Source of the DNA: Theobroma cacao
Lineage: Eukaryota; Streptophyta; Magnoliopsida; Malvales; Malvaceae
Assembly (NCBI RefSeq): GCF_000208745.1
Contig: NC_030852.1
Location: 1,148,970-1,212,969 of the forward strand
DNA: 64,000 nucleotides
Reading direction: 5' to 3'
Shown: piece by piece, positions 36,101-46,681 of the stretch
How the letters are laid out: each line of letters starts with the position of its first letter
How positions within the stretch are numbered: the stretch's first letter is position 1
Notes under the pieces: generated by a model
What the model saw: the letters and a program-made list of their open reading frames with translations, nothing else
What the model was told of the DNA's origin: nothing
Database searches by the model: none
Translations under genes and position numbers: made by a program

Positions 36101-39100
36101 TTGAGACATATAAACGAGTGATGGATGTTTATATACCAAGGTGGAGCATCCAGAAGAAAAGGAAGGCTACAAACTTTGTTTTCATCAAGTATCGGGAGGA
36201 GTACGAAATGCTAACCACAATAAGATGGAAGGATCAGAAAAGGATCAATGGTGGGTTATAATGCTGAAGAATGATAAAAAGAGAGTGAGAGCAGTGAGAA
36301 CGGGAGGAATAAAGTTCAAAGCACCGATTTATCTCCAAATACCTGGATGGTAGGTATTTTAAAGTGGTGGTTATAGGTGAAAGTAGCAGAAGAAACATCA
36401 TGGAGGAAGGGATATAGGGCAAGAAGATTAGCAAAAAGGTGAGCAAGCATGTCGAGCAAATGAAGTAGAGCTAGGAATCTAAGTTTGGAAAAGTGCACGG
36501 GAACAGGAACCAGACTAAGCCAAGGCTCATAAAAGACATGGCAAAAGAATAACAATCAAAACAACAGTTCCTGAGGAAGAAATGGCATTGGTGAAGTGCA
36601 GTGCAGTGGGGAGATCGAGAACAAAAATTTCATGCAATGTCATCCAATGGGGCTTGTTTGCTGAAGGCATTTCAGCTCAAGTTAGGGTGCTTGAAAGTAT
36701 GGCAGTGCTTGTCACATTCAGGGATAAAGATGATATGGAAGTGCTGCTGGAGAAATACCTTGAACTATTTAAGGTGTGGTTCGAAGCATTGTCTCCTTAT
36801 TCAACTGTCTGTAAAGCGAGACAGGTAAGGGTATTGGTTTGGTTGAGTGAAGTCCTACTTTACACTTGCCACAATAATATGTTTCGGCTAATAAAAGAAC
36901 GTTGGGTTAAGTTCATTGCGGTAGATAAAAGCACGTACAGAAGGGAAAGATTTGACCAAGCTTTTATGTTAGTGGAGGCTAACAGCATATTAGAGACACC
37001 GGCAAGGGCAAGCATTGAAGCAGAAAGAATTGTGTTTATTGTTTGCGTTAGTATTGTCGGGGTGGAAGATAAGTGCTCATTAGAACAATACTTGAAAGAC
37101 AAGAAGGAAATGAAAGTGGGAGGCAAGAAGACATAAATCATGGAGTCACGAAGCATTGGGAGAGAACAAAGGAGTCATCAGACGTGGGAAGGGTGTCGAG
37201 AAGCAGAAGTCTTGTCAAGAGATTTCAAAATACAAGGCCACATTTGATCTGTAGAATAGAATAAAATACGGTAAAACACTTAGACTCTTTTAACTTTTAG
37301 TCGTAATTAAATTAATTAATTTTTGAAATAAACAGTCCGTTAAAAAATGTAAACACTATTAATAGAAAAAATGAAAAAATTAAAATATTTTTTTTCTTTC
37401 TCTTTTTTTCTCTCAAATAATGTAATCAGCGAACAATGCCCATTCGCTGGCCGACCACCTAAGGAAAGAGAACATCGATCAGGTGCTCCCCAAGGGAAGG
37501 GAGCACACTTGGAAGCACTGATCTGATGCTCCCCTACATTGGGAGGACCAGATCGGTGCTCCTTCTAGATTAGTGCTCCCTTAAATTTTTTTTTACAAAA
37601 AAATTGTATAATAGTAATTTTTAAAATTAATAAAAAGTAAAATTATTTTTTCAATATTACCACGTCATCAAATTAACGGAAACATTATGTTAATTAACAG
37701 TTGGACATATGTGTCTAACGGAAGATTTTTTTTAAGACGGAGTGTCCATTTTAAAAACTAGTTGAGCCATCTGGAATTCTAATTAAAACTTAGGGAGATC
37801 AACATATTTTACCCAATAAAATAAGTATTTTATGGAAATATAATAAGATAGGAATATAATAGAAATGTTATTATATAATTTGGCTGACAAAATGGAATAA
37901 GGTACTAATGGCTATTATAACTTATCATAATGTTTGACTGGTAAAAATAATTTTAGAATAAAGAAGGAATAGATGATAAAAAGATAAAAGTATTTTCTAA
38001 ATATTAATAATTTATAATTTATTTTAAATATTAATAATTTATAATTCAAATATTAATATTTTACAATATGAATATTTTTTTTATAATTTAATATTAACAT
38101 TTTAAAATATCAATATTTTATTTATAAATTAAATATTATAATAATTAAAATATTAATAATTTTAATTAATTTTAAATTTTCAAGTATTAATTTTTTATAA
38201 TATATAATTAAAAACTTAAACTTTTTAGTATAATATGATTTATTTTCAACAAACAAAAATAGCTTTTATATAATTTAGTAAAATTTATACCATAAGACAA
38301 AATTAAGTAAATTTATAATTTTTTAATTTTTTAATTTAAAATATTAATTTTTTATAGTTAATAATTAAAATTTAAACTTTTTTATTTTAATTTTTTTTTC
38401 CTTTCTTCTTCTCTGTTGGTGTCGATCTAACGCACTATGTGACTGAATTTGACCACTAAGGCGCTAAATCGACGTTTCTTACAATCGAATACAGCCAGGA
38501 AGTGCCAGATCCGACACTTTTCAACCCTAGATCAGATTGTGAACCCTAGATTTGATGGCTCCTAGATCGGATTTGGTCAGAGAGTACTAGATTGATACTT
38601 TTTGACCATATTTGACCTTGGAATCTTTGTCATTGCCATCGCCAACTTGGAGGTTAAACAGAGAAACAGAGGCAAGAATGGGAAGAGAGAGAAAGATTAA
38701 GGAAAAATGAGAAGAAAAAGAAAGTAATTTTTCAAATTTATAAAGGGTAATTTAGTTCTTAGAATTTTGGAGGCTATTCCAACAAGAATGAAAATAGCAA
38801 ATATCATTGTGGGGGTTGGGATTAGTTAAACTTTATTTTTTGGTGATTTTGACATTTGCCAACCAAATGAGGGAAAAAATAAGATATGGAACAAGGTATA
38901 ATTGGGTGAAACTATTGGAGTTAGAAATAAACAAAATAACCTTTCCAAGGAGCTCATATTGCATTTATTACTTTTGTTTTAGCTAAAATCAGCTCTTCAT
39001 GTTTTACATTGGGTCCATAGCTCACAAAGGGGCAGCCTTACTATTTATTATTTAATACGTCTTAACAAAAATTATTTAAAATATAAAAAATAACTCATTG

Positions 39101-40105
39101 TATACTTTTAAATATCATGTCATTTTTAAAACATTTTAACTCTCTAAAAATATCTTTTTAGGTATAATACCCAATACTCAGAAAAAACTCAAATCACACA
39201 TTCCACAACATTCTCCCCAACACTTTTCAACGTACGTGCGTTTTTTCAACCTCAAAAACAAAGCCAAATTAGGCCTAAGTATAGTATAATTTGACAACTG
39301 TTGATCGAAATTATTCTGAAATTTTAAGTTTTTAGCATTTCATCAAACCATACTTGTGATCACATGTCACTTGATCTTTTTTATTCTGATTTGTTTTCTT
39401 ACTTTAAGAAGTAAAAGACGAAATTACATTTTACTTCCCCATTTTTTGTTTTTTTTTTTCGTTCAAAGATTAATTAATGAGAGAGAGAGAGAGACCTGGT
39501 ATCTGTGCTGCATCTTCTGTTATCTGTGGTGCATCTTCGGTTATCTGTGGCGCATCTTCGGTTATCTGTGGTGCATCTTCAGTTATCTGTGGCGCATCTT
39601 CAGTTATCTGTGGCGCATCTTCGGTTATCTGTGGCGCATCTTCGGTTATCTGTGGTGCATCTTCGACAATCTGTGGTGCATCTTCAGTTATCTGTGGTGC
39701 ATCTTCGACAATCTGTGGTGCGTCTTCGATAATCTGTGGTGCATCTTCGGTTATCTGCGGTGCATCTTCGGTTATCTGCGGTGCATCTTGGGGCATAGGC
39801 AATTGGCACACTTGGGCTAAAGTGTTCCAAGCATCTTTAGCCGAAGTCATGTTTCTAATATGAGAAAGCATGATCGGATCACATGAAATTTGAATAGCAT
39901 GCAAAGCAGACACATTCCTCTTACTCCAAGCCATGAATTCAGCCTCATCTTCCTGCTGAGAAGGTTCTGAGGTTTGTTCCACAACGTCCCACAGATCTCT
40001 AACCCACAAATAGTTTTTTATGCAAGCTCTCCAGTTTTCATAATTATCTTCTCCAGTAAGAACTTGAGCAACAATGGCGCTCGAACAAACATTATGGGCC
40101 TCCAT
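30164..40105 (-). CDS. Intact ankyrin-repeat PGG membrane protein with gag-like N-terminus and heptad minisatellite (ACD6/ITN1-like)
   Basis: Seven coding exons on the minus strand: 39496-40105, 34853-35344, 34620-34769, 34191-34286, 32886-32927, 32330-32757, 30164-30769. All introns are GT-AG, all phases agree, and the total of 2424 bases encodes 807 residues without a stop. Residues 1-105 resemble copia gag (DUF4219/UBN2); 107-203 are 14 heptads of the type DAPQITE. Ankyrin repeats span about 204-370 (TTLHFAIFEGQLE, GRTALHYVA, GEIPLNYACWIGH). A linker to about 606 includes further ankyrin-like motifs (IFHIAIA, NMLHLAGEL). Residues 640-807 hold the PGG domain (PGG at 672-674) with four hydrophobic segments. 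Relatives are plasma or ER membrane proteins in salicylate-linked defence (ACD6) or salt response (ITN1); the role here is inferred. Confidence 0.88.
32330..32757 (-). other. Exon 6 of the ankyrin-PGG gene
   Basis: The acceptor is TTTATGTAG before 32757 and the donor CAAG|GTCATC after 32330. It encodes residues about 464-606, including SIFHIAIAHRQENVFGLIYG and NMLHLAGELSP. It is the paralogue of the MITE-split exon at 16530-17480. Confidence 0.85.
35990..37259 (+). pseudogene. LINE ORF1 relic (RRM + DUF4283-like) in the ankyrin gene intron
   Basis: On the plus strand an RRM-like start (HSIYVDNLSKRFY, then after a frameshift VMDVYIPRW and KATNFVFIKYR) is followed by a 184-codon frame at 36582-37136. 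This frame shows the LINE ORF1 pattern: ESMAVLVTFRDKDDMEVLLE, FKVWFEALSPY, VLVWLSEVLLYTCHNNMFR, RERFDQAFMLVEA. No endonuclease or RT follows; the Mutator-like MITE starts at 37269. It is antisense to the host gene. Confidence 0.75.
37269..37814. mobile_element. Mutator-like MITE, 546 bp, 9-bp TSD
   Basis: Perfect 9-bp repeats AATAAAATA flank it at 37260-37268 and 37815-37823. The ends are inverted: CGGTAAAACACTTAGACTC on the left and, read from the right, GGGTAAAATATGTTGATCTC, continuing for about 75 bp. The centre carries several GGTGCTCCC motifs in both orientations. There is no ORF. TSD length and long inverted repeats fit non-autonomous MULEs. A partial relative lies at 44543-44850. Confidence 0.88.
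37824..38920. other. AT-rich intronic stretch without genes
   Basis: Largely A/T with repeated AATATTAAT motifs, then a less AT-rich segment at 38440-38680. I see no coding frame. Part may be a decayed MITE, but no TSD was found. Confidence 0.4.
38925..39290 (+). repeat. Repeat block, inverted copy at 45280-45600
   Basis: Landmarks such as TTAGAAATAAACAAA, TTTTAGCTAAAATCAGCTC, TTTTACATTGGGTCCATAGC and AAATTAGGCCTAA occur in reverse complement at 45280-45600. It is a dispersed non-coding repeat. Confidence 0.7.
39500..39793 (-). repeat. Coding minisatellite, 14 units of 21 bp
   Basis: On the minus strand the units read GATGCACCACAGATAACC/T-GAA with variants ending ATT ATC GAA or ATT GTC GAA. 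Each unit encodes DAPQITE, DAPQIIE or DAPQIVE; the last reads DAAQI. Because 21 is a multiple of 3, unit gain or loss keeps the frame. It lies in exon 1 just before the splice donor at 39495, between the gag-like domain and the ankyrin repeats. Confidence 0.95.
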
Positions 40106-40340
40106 CTGTCAAACAAAAAAAGAAAATTAAATTTGATTCCCAAGCTACCTAATTTGCACCTAATATTAAGTATATATATGGGGAATTTCATATAATGAAG
40201 TTATTAAAATACTCAACTCACAGGGATAAACAAAACGAGTCTTCTTCCTCAGTTCATCAGTGGGGAGAGCATGCAGTTGCAAAATAACACTCCCTAACTG
40301 TTGTTTTGGCTCAATGATTTCTCTTTGGAGTTGACTCGCA
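40106..40340 (-). promoter_or_regulatory. 5' leader of the ankyrin-PGG gene with a probable 5'UTR intron
   Basis: Immediately before the start codon at 40105 is a strong acceptor (pyrimidine tract, TTTGACAG). About 115 bp upstream is a strong donor CCCT|GTGAGT at 40222/40221, also present (GTAAGT) in the dead paralogue at about 23752. A leader exon from 40222 upwards therefore probably splices to the coding exon exactly at the ATG. The leader exon also reads as an open frame in another phase; I treat it as untranslated. Confidence 0.5.
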
Positions 40341-40539
40341 GACTATTATAAAGACGGTTTTTTAGGCGTGGATTACAATTTCTTACATAGTCATGTGAAG
40401 ATGTAAACGGTACAATACGTCTAGTGATAATAATATTAATACTTTAAGATCTGATTCTATATTTTTTATTTAAATAAGACTTTGCAAAGACTTGGACCTC
40501 AGCAGCTTCCCATCTAGAGTAGTCATGTCCGCCCCATGC

Positions 40540-40800
40540 GGTGTTTTTTTTTTTAATAAGACCAAAGATCGCAAAATTCCACAAAGCCGAAACGACGGGG
40601 AGAAAAAATAAAAAGAAAGGAATCCAGTCACGCAAAATCCCGAATAGACATTAACCAGAAGAAGAAGTATCGGCCATGAAAGGATTACAAACCTGAATGA
40701 GCTCGGTGGATCTCCGAATTCCAGCTTCGCAAGATGGTCAGCAAACTTGTTGTCCTCCGTGGGGGGAAAAGACAACAGTCCAGTTGGCAATCTTTTTTTT
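40540..40800 (-). mobile_element. Short 3' tail of a LINE
   Basis: Minus-strand translation starts with a LINE RNase H ending (NKFADHLAKLEFGDP) followed by non-coding tail and an A-run (T-run on the plus strand at about 40542-40552). It is a heavily 5'-truncated insertion of about 250 bp between the gene's leader and its conserved upstream block. TSDs were not found. Confidence 0.65.
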
Positions 40801-41099
40801 CAGACAATTTATTTTTCATTTTTTTATTCATATACTATTCAGCAATTAAGCAAAAAGGGTTTATAGTTTTAATTTTAATTAATAATTATTGAGTTAGATA
40901 TTTGAGGTAGGATGTAGATGTACAATTTGTTCATTAATTATGCTTAGAGTTTATATTTTAAATAACCCCGAGAATCATCGTATTTGAATTCAAAATATTT
41001 TATTATCATGATTATCGCTACTCCAACTTCAAGTGAAAGTAGACAACTCCAACTTCAAGTGAAAATAGACAACAGACAAATCCAAAATAATATTTTAAT

Positions 41100-43030
41100 T
41101 GCAATTTGCAATTAAAAGTGAAATGTCTATGGTGGGAACATTTTTTTATTATTTGCAATTTGCAAATGGTTTTAGTAAACAAATATTAATTGATCTTAAA
41201 ATATAAGTGGAGGCCTTCCACTTTTTCTTCAAAATATGTGATCACTTGTCCAAAGGTTATCAATGTGTGAAAGGAATCTTAAGTGGGGCATCAATAGATT
41301 GACTATGACTTTATGACTTAATTAAGTGGGGGGCATCTAATTTCAATATCCTTACTCATTTCGTTTTTATATGTTTGATTCCAAACTTAATATAGACATC
41401 TCAGTTTATTCGAGTGCCTTATCAATTGTTGAAAAAATAAGCAATATGAGATTCAAAAAATACAAAAAGAAAGAAAAGAAAATTCCAACTATGACAAAAT
41501 TTATAATTTTTAAAATTTATTAAAAATCATAAAAGAAAAACATTTAATTTTTTTAAAATTTTCATTCAAACAAAATTAAAATATTAATTATTAGTGATGA
41601 GGTTGATTTCAAGGCTTGGAGAGCAAGAGGAATGACTGCTTTGCATGCTATTCAAATTTCATCTTATCCGCGCATGCTTTCTTTCAATTTCAATTAGTAT
41701 TTCTTATATTCAAATTTCAGAAATCTCTCTCTCTCTCTGATGCTCTATCGTACTTAGGGGTGAGTATAAAATGGGCCAAATCAAATGACTTTGACCTATT
41801 CAAATGAAATTCGAGTAAAATTGTTCTATTTGATTGATCTATTCAGTTCATTGGTCAAATATTTTGATTCTAACAATTTATTCAATTGGTTTTCAATAAC
41901 AAAATTTTCAAACTCAATCAATCAAAAAATCAAACTTAATATTTACTAATTGATAAATATATTTTGGAAAATATCATAAATCTAATATCAAGTCTAAATT
42001 TTACATTATCATGTCACGTCAACAAATTACACTATCATTTACTATAACATATCAATATCTAGTGACATTTAAATGAATAATTAATCAACCGTTAATCATA
42101 ATGTTTATTTAACTTTAAAAATAAAAATATAAACCTAATTAAATATAATATAAAATTAAATTTTATTTAAAATTTTTTTAAATAATTTTATATATTTTAT
42201 AAATTTTATTTGAGTCTTGCTAAATACAATCAATCCCTTTATTTTTGGTTAAAAAAAATACCCTTGACATGATCATGTGATTTACTTAACTAATATCATC
42301 AGATTTTGGGGACCATATAAACTAAAATCCAGTTGTTACATTTCCTATATATAAGCTCTCTTTTCTTTAAGTTGATTAAAGATCCACTAGGAATTTTGTT
42401 CAGAAACTTGTCTCCAAAAAAGAAGATAAGACAAATAATCCAACAGAATTCAATTAGTAGGTTCTTACAAAGCCTGAGCTGCTGTTGAATTCACCACGCA
42501 GCCCATAGCTCATCCACAGCTGGAATAACAGTCTTTAACATCAGCAACAAGAAGAAGAAGAAGAAAAAGAATAATTGCTCCCAAATATAATAGCAGCAAA
42601 GGAACAACGAACTTTTGCACAAGAGGAGACTCCATTGAAAAGATGCAATTTCACATCCACCATATATCAGTAATTCTATTTTAAGCTTTGTTTGGTCCAC
42701 TGACATCCATTTGTATTTTGGCTTAAAAACAGTCATCGCCAGAGCAACATTATTTGACAACATTATTTGATATGATATAGTAAATTATGTTCACAAAATA
42801 CTTAATATAAATATTTGCAAAATTTTCATCAGTTTTTTTTTTGTTTATGTTCATTTCTATAAATTTATTTATGTTTAAAAGTTTTGTTTATGTTCAACTT
42901 CTTTTTTCTTTTATCTTCCCCTCGTGTTTTTCCTTTTCATTCTCTTTACCCTTGATTTTCATCATTTTCAAACCTTATTTACTTTGTTAATAAAATGTAA
43001 TTTTATAGTTTACTTCTTAAAGTAAGAAAA
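41100..43030. repeat. Upstream block of the ankyrin family, copy C
   Basis: 41100-41560 matches copies A and B. 41560-41900 and 42880-43030 match copy B. Between them, about 41960-42870 is not found in B and holds a 90-codon minus-strand frame (42491-42763) with hydrophobic content and a long Phe run, which I do not recognise. It is the 5' flank of the intact gene, pushed away by the LINE tail at 40540. Confidence 0.6.
41592..41690 (+). pseudogene. Plus-strand fragment of the gag-like exon (second copy)
   Basis: Same fragment as at 27535-27640: residues like DFKAW, TALHAIQIS and PRMLS readable on the plus strand, opposite to the gene. Interrupted, short and non-functional. Confidence 0.5.
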
Positions 43031-43139
43031 CAAATCAGAATATAAAGGATCGAGTTGATAAAAAAAACTTTATATATAAATAAGGTTATATTAATCCAAG
43101 ATCTATCATAATAAGAATTTAGAACACAAAGCATACCTG

Positions 43140-44542
43140 ATTTCTAATTCATGGCTTAGTGGCAAAAATAATATTGACTAAATTGACTGCTAGTTTTTAA
43201 TGCAATAGGATCTTCCTCTCCTTTTCTTTGTAAATTTCCAATGGGTGAGATCTTTATAACCTACTTAGGCCTACACATTAAGTCCACATTTATTGTATTC
43301 ATGTATTACTATTGCATACATGAATCAATAGATTCATGTATCACTACGACATACATAAATAAGTAGATATAATTATAGAATATAATTAATTGTCACTTTA
43401 TCAAGACCAAGTAAGCTTAGCCTATTTTATAAAAGACAAAATATAAATAAAGTAAGTCCATAATTTTGTGTTGAGAATATCTAACAATCTCCTACTTGGA
43501 CTATATTATTTAAATTTTATGTTTTGAAAACACTTTTCTTGAAAATGACTCAAAGGCTAAGACAACTTAAAACTTTATGAGCTCAATCTACAAAAAAAAA
43601 AAAAAAACTAGTCTTGACACATACTTCAATAATCTTTCTGTCCGATAAGATTTATGATATAGGAAAATAGCAGCAACTATGTCTATTAAGATATAGCACC
43701 AACTATAATTACATGTCGTTAAATCTTATTGAAATGAAGTAAATGTGGTAGTGTAGCAATAAATAACAACACATCCTTAATGATCTATGTTCATGTGTTG
43801 TATTTGTTTGCCAATCACTTCATTCTCTTGCTTATGCAACTCATGCATGTTAGAGAAATACTTTATGGTTTTATGCAGTAAACCTGTATGTCTGTTTTAC
43901 ATATCTCAAAATTATTTTATGTGTCAAAGACATACTCTCAAGACTATAAATGTATGGCCCAGCCTATGCTTAAAACTAACACATGTTTTAAGTCTTAATA
44001 TATGTAAATATATATGTATACGAAAAAATCTATACGACTGAATATCATTTGAATAACCATTAAAATAAATTCAAATACATTATCGATAATATATGCCAAA
44101 CAAAAGCCAATAAAACAATATCCAATCCTCCCACAAACAAAGTACATCAAAATACTCTAAAACACCCATATCATGAATATGTTTCTTGAAATTAACAGGG
44201 TGTAGTCCTTTGGTTAATGGATAATATGCTCTACAACAATGTCACCATTTTTAACAAGTTTTTTACTTGTCAAATATTTTATTTCTATATGCTTGGCCAC
44301 TGTGATATTTCTATTGTTGTTAATGAACATGACTGCTATAGAATTATCACAGTATAAATGTATGGGTCTAGCAATAAAGTCAACCACCTATAATTCCTTA
44401 ATGAGATTTTTGTTTTTAACCAAAACCGCTTGTGTAGCTACTTCATAACATACTACAAATTCTGCTTGCATAGTGGATGAGGTCACAAGTGTTTGTTTTA
44501 CACTTTTCCAAGATATTGCACCACTTGCTAACATAAAAATAT
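43140..44542 (-). mobile_element. Ty1/copia 3' relic (RNase H plus 3' LTR-like tail)
   Basis: The minus strand from 44540 to about 44100 gives the copia RNase H: GAISWKSVKQTLVTSSTMQAEF, the CDNSIAV motif and AKHIEIKYLTSKK. Beyond it to about 43140 is non-coding text with repeated ATGAATCAATAGATTCATGTATCAC, likely the 3' UTR and LTR. A related stretch recurs at 44850-45260. A MULE-like fragment abuts its right end at 44543. Confidence 0.75.
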
Positions 44543-44850
44543 GGGTAAAATACCCTCACCTCCTAAGTTTTGATCGAAATTACACGGAGGTTTATTAGTT
44601 TTCGAAATGGATACTCCACCAAAAAAAATAATCTTCCGCTGGACACATAGATCCAACCTTTAGTCAACCATTAGTTTGATGACATTGTAATATTAAAATG
44701 ATAATTTTACCCTTTATTAATTTAAAAATTACTATATAATTTCATTAATTTTTTATTAATTTAAAAAAAAAAAAGAAAAAAAAGCCCCAATTGGGCTCCC
44801 CAAGGGAGCACCGGTGCTCCCTTGGGGGAAGCCCCAACCTGATTTTGGGT
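44543..44850. mobile_element. Partial Mutator-like MITE related to 37269-37814
   Basis: It begins GGGTAAAATACCCTCACCTCC and shares the opening inverted repeat and the central GGTGCTCCC region (44805-44825, where GGAGCACCGGTGCTCC is a perfect palindrome). The other terminus is missing; at about 44850 the sequence returns to text shared with 43195. No TSD can be assigned. Confidence 0.6.
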
Positions 44851-45260
44851 GCACTAGGATCTTCTTCTACTTTTCTTTGTAACTTCCTAATGGATGAGAT
44901 CTTTATGTTTTTGAATGACAGGAGAGGGTACCTAGCCTTTCCTTTATATAGTGAATCCCTAGTCCCACACATTTTGGGGAATAAGGTTTCCTACATAAGC
45001 TTACACATTAATGAATCAATAGATTACACATTATTGTATTCATGTATTACTATTGCATATATGAATCAATAGATTCATGTATCACTATTGCATACATGAA
45101 TCAGTAGATCCATGTATCACTACTGCATATATTAATAAATAGATCTAATTATAGAATATAATTAATTGTCACTTTATCAAGACCAAATAAGTTTAGCCTA
45201 TTTTATAAAAGACAAAATATAAATAATGTAAGTCCATAATTTTGTATTGAGAAAATCTAA
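44850..45260 (-). repeat. Second copy of copia LTR-like text
   Basis: Matches 43195-43500 (AGGATCTTC, TTTTCTTTGTAA, ATTGTATTCATGTATTACTATTGCATA, ATAGAATATAATTAATTGTCACTTTATCAAGACCAA). The two copies enclose the RNase H relic and the MITE fragment, so they may be two decayed LTRs of one element or two insertions. Confidence 0.5.
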
Positions 45261-45279
45261 CACAAGTGACATACAACAA

Positions 45280-45600
45280 GTGTCAAATTAAACTATAGTT
45301 AGGCCTAATTAAACATTGTTAGAGAGCATTGGGTATTATTGTAAAAAAGTGTTATCATAAAGTTAAAATGTTTAAAAAATAACATGATATTTAAAACAAA
45401 AGAATGAGTTTTTTTTTATATTTTAAATATAATTAGTGTAAAAATGTATTAAATAATAATAGTAAAGCGGCCCTTAATGGGCTATGGACCCAATGTAAAA
45501 CATGTATAACTAGCTAATTTTAGCTAAAACAAAATTAAAAGATGCAATATCAGCTCTTTGAAAAGGTTACTTTGTTTATTTCTAACTCAAATGGTTTGAT
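45280..45600 (-). repeat. Inverted copy of the 38925-39290 repeat
   Basis: Reverse-complement match to the intronic repeat block. Landmarks are GGCCCTTAATGGGCTATGGACCCAATGTAAAACATG and AAGGTTACTTTGTTTATTTCTAA. Non-coding. Confidence 0.7.
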
Positions 45601-46681
45601 CCAGTTATAAACTAGCAAGTGATCCAAAAGTACAAAAGAGGGAGTTGGAAAATCTTCAAGATGTAAATTTTTAAATCACTTTTATTTTATTAAAAATCAT
45701 GATTATATTAGAGAAATTCAAGACAAAGGTAAAACATGTTCTCAAAGAAAATGAATAGTTAAGAGCAGTTAGAGTGATTTTGAAATTTAAACTTAGAATT
45801 TTCTCAAAATTTTAATAATTTGACAAATAATTCATTAGAAATAATTTTATCTTAAAACAATCATCTTTGAATGAATGGTTGCTATCAATTATGGAAACAA
45901 AATTCGAGTTTTTTACCTAAGTAATAATACTTTCATACCTCGAATCTATCTATCCAATATATAGGAATTGGTTTGAAAATTTGCCAGGGATTTGAGGTTT
46001 TAGTGGTATAATAAGGGCATTGATGTATGTTTACAATTGGGAAGATAGATCAAGTTGTGGGTATTGATCATATGGATTTAACTATAATCAAGAAACTTGA
46101 ATTTTTGTTACAATTAATGCTTTGAAGTCTTATTAGTGGCAAAGATTTAAAATCATTAATATTGGGGAATAAGACTAACTTTGAACAAAATAAAAGCCAC
46201 AATAATGATCTTATATCTTAACTAGACCTAAGGCTAGACAAACACTTTTGTATAATTTATTCAAATTATGGTTGACCTATTCAAGTGATAGAAATTTAAG
46301 CATACATATGTACTTTCTATCACATTATTACCATTTTAATAGCCATTTTGTAGGTAGCTATATGTGCAACTATGTGGGGACCACAATTATTTCCCAATTT
46401 GCAATCTTGATGAATTCTTACTGTTTGCACTTCACCAAGGTAGTTTTTGTCTCCATGTCATAAAAAACAATAAAGTTTTCTTTTTGGGTCATTGTAGAAA
46501 AATGATTACGGAAAGTGATTTTAGAAAGGGTTTATTTGGGTACAATAAAAAGAGCCAAATAATAGGGTTATAAATGATATTGCTTTGCCTTTAAGACTAA
46601 GAAGAAAAATGTTATTTTAATTTTTATTTATTTTAAAGAATTTATTTGCCTAATCGGATTTTTTATCCCACATTAAATATT
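45601..46681. other. Gene-free stretch
   Basis: AT-rich sequence with short frames only (69-71 codons at 46248-46573) and no recognisable domain. The copia element to the right has lost the outer part of its 5' LTR near 46682, so an ancient deletion may end here. Confidence 0.4.

Larger units (their letters stand above)
35345..39495 (-). other. First coding intron (4151 bp) of the ankyrin-PGG gene, filled with transposon debris
   Basis: The donor is CAG|GTCTCT at 39495 and the acceptor TTGTGGCAG at 35345. Exon 1 ends in phase 1 and exon 2 opens with CA, giving a GCA codon, so the join is in frame. The intron contains a LINE ORF1 relic (35990-37259), a Mutator-like MITE (37269-37814), AT-rich DNA (37824-38920) and a repeat block (38925-39290) that recurs inverted at 45280-45600. 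Splicing of this intron has not been shown and should be checked with RNA reads. Confidence 0.65.

Noticed and set aside
39500..39793. CRISPR-like direct repeat array
   Set aside because: Repeats are contiguous with no spacers, encode protein and lie in a plant exon.
39356..39863. Plus-strand frames of 75-154 codons with repeated LWCIFGY or SSVICGA units
   Set aside because: They are antisense shadows of the 21-bp minisatellite; every frame stays open because the unit is a multiple of three. The minus-strand frame has the conserved domain and splice signals.
42491..42763. 90-codon minus-strand gene
   Set aside because: No family recognised; it contains a homopolymer Phe run from an AAG/GAA-rich tract and no gene structure around it.
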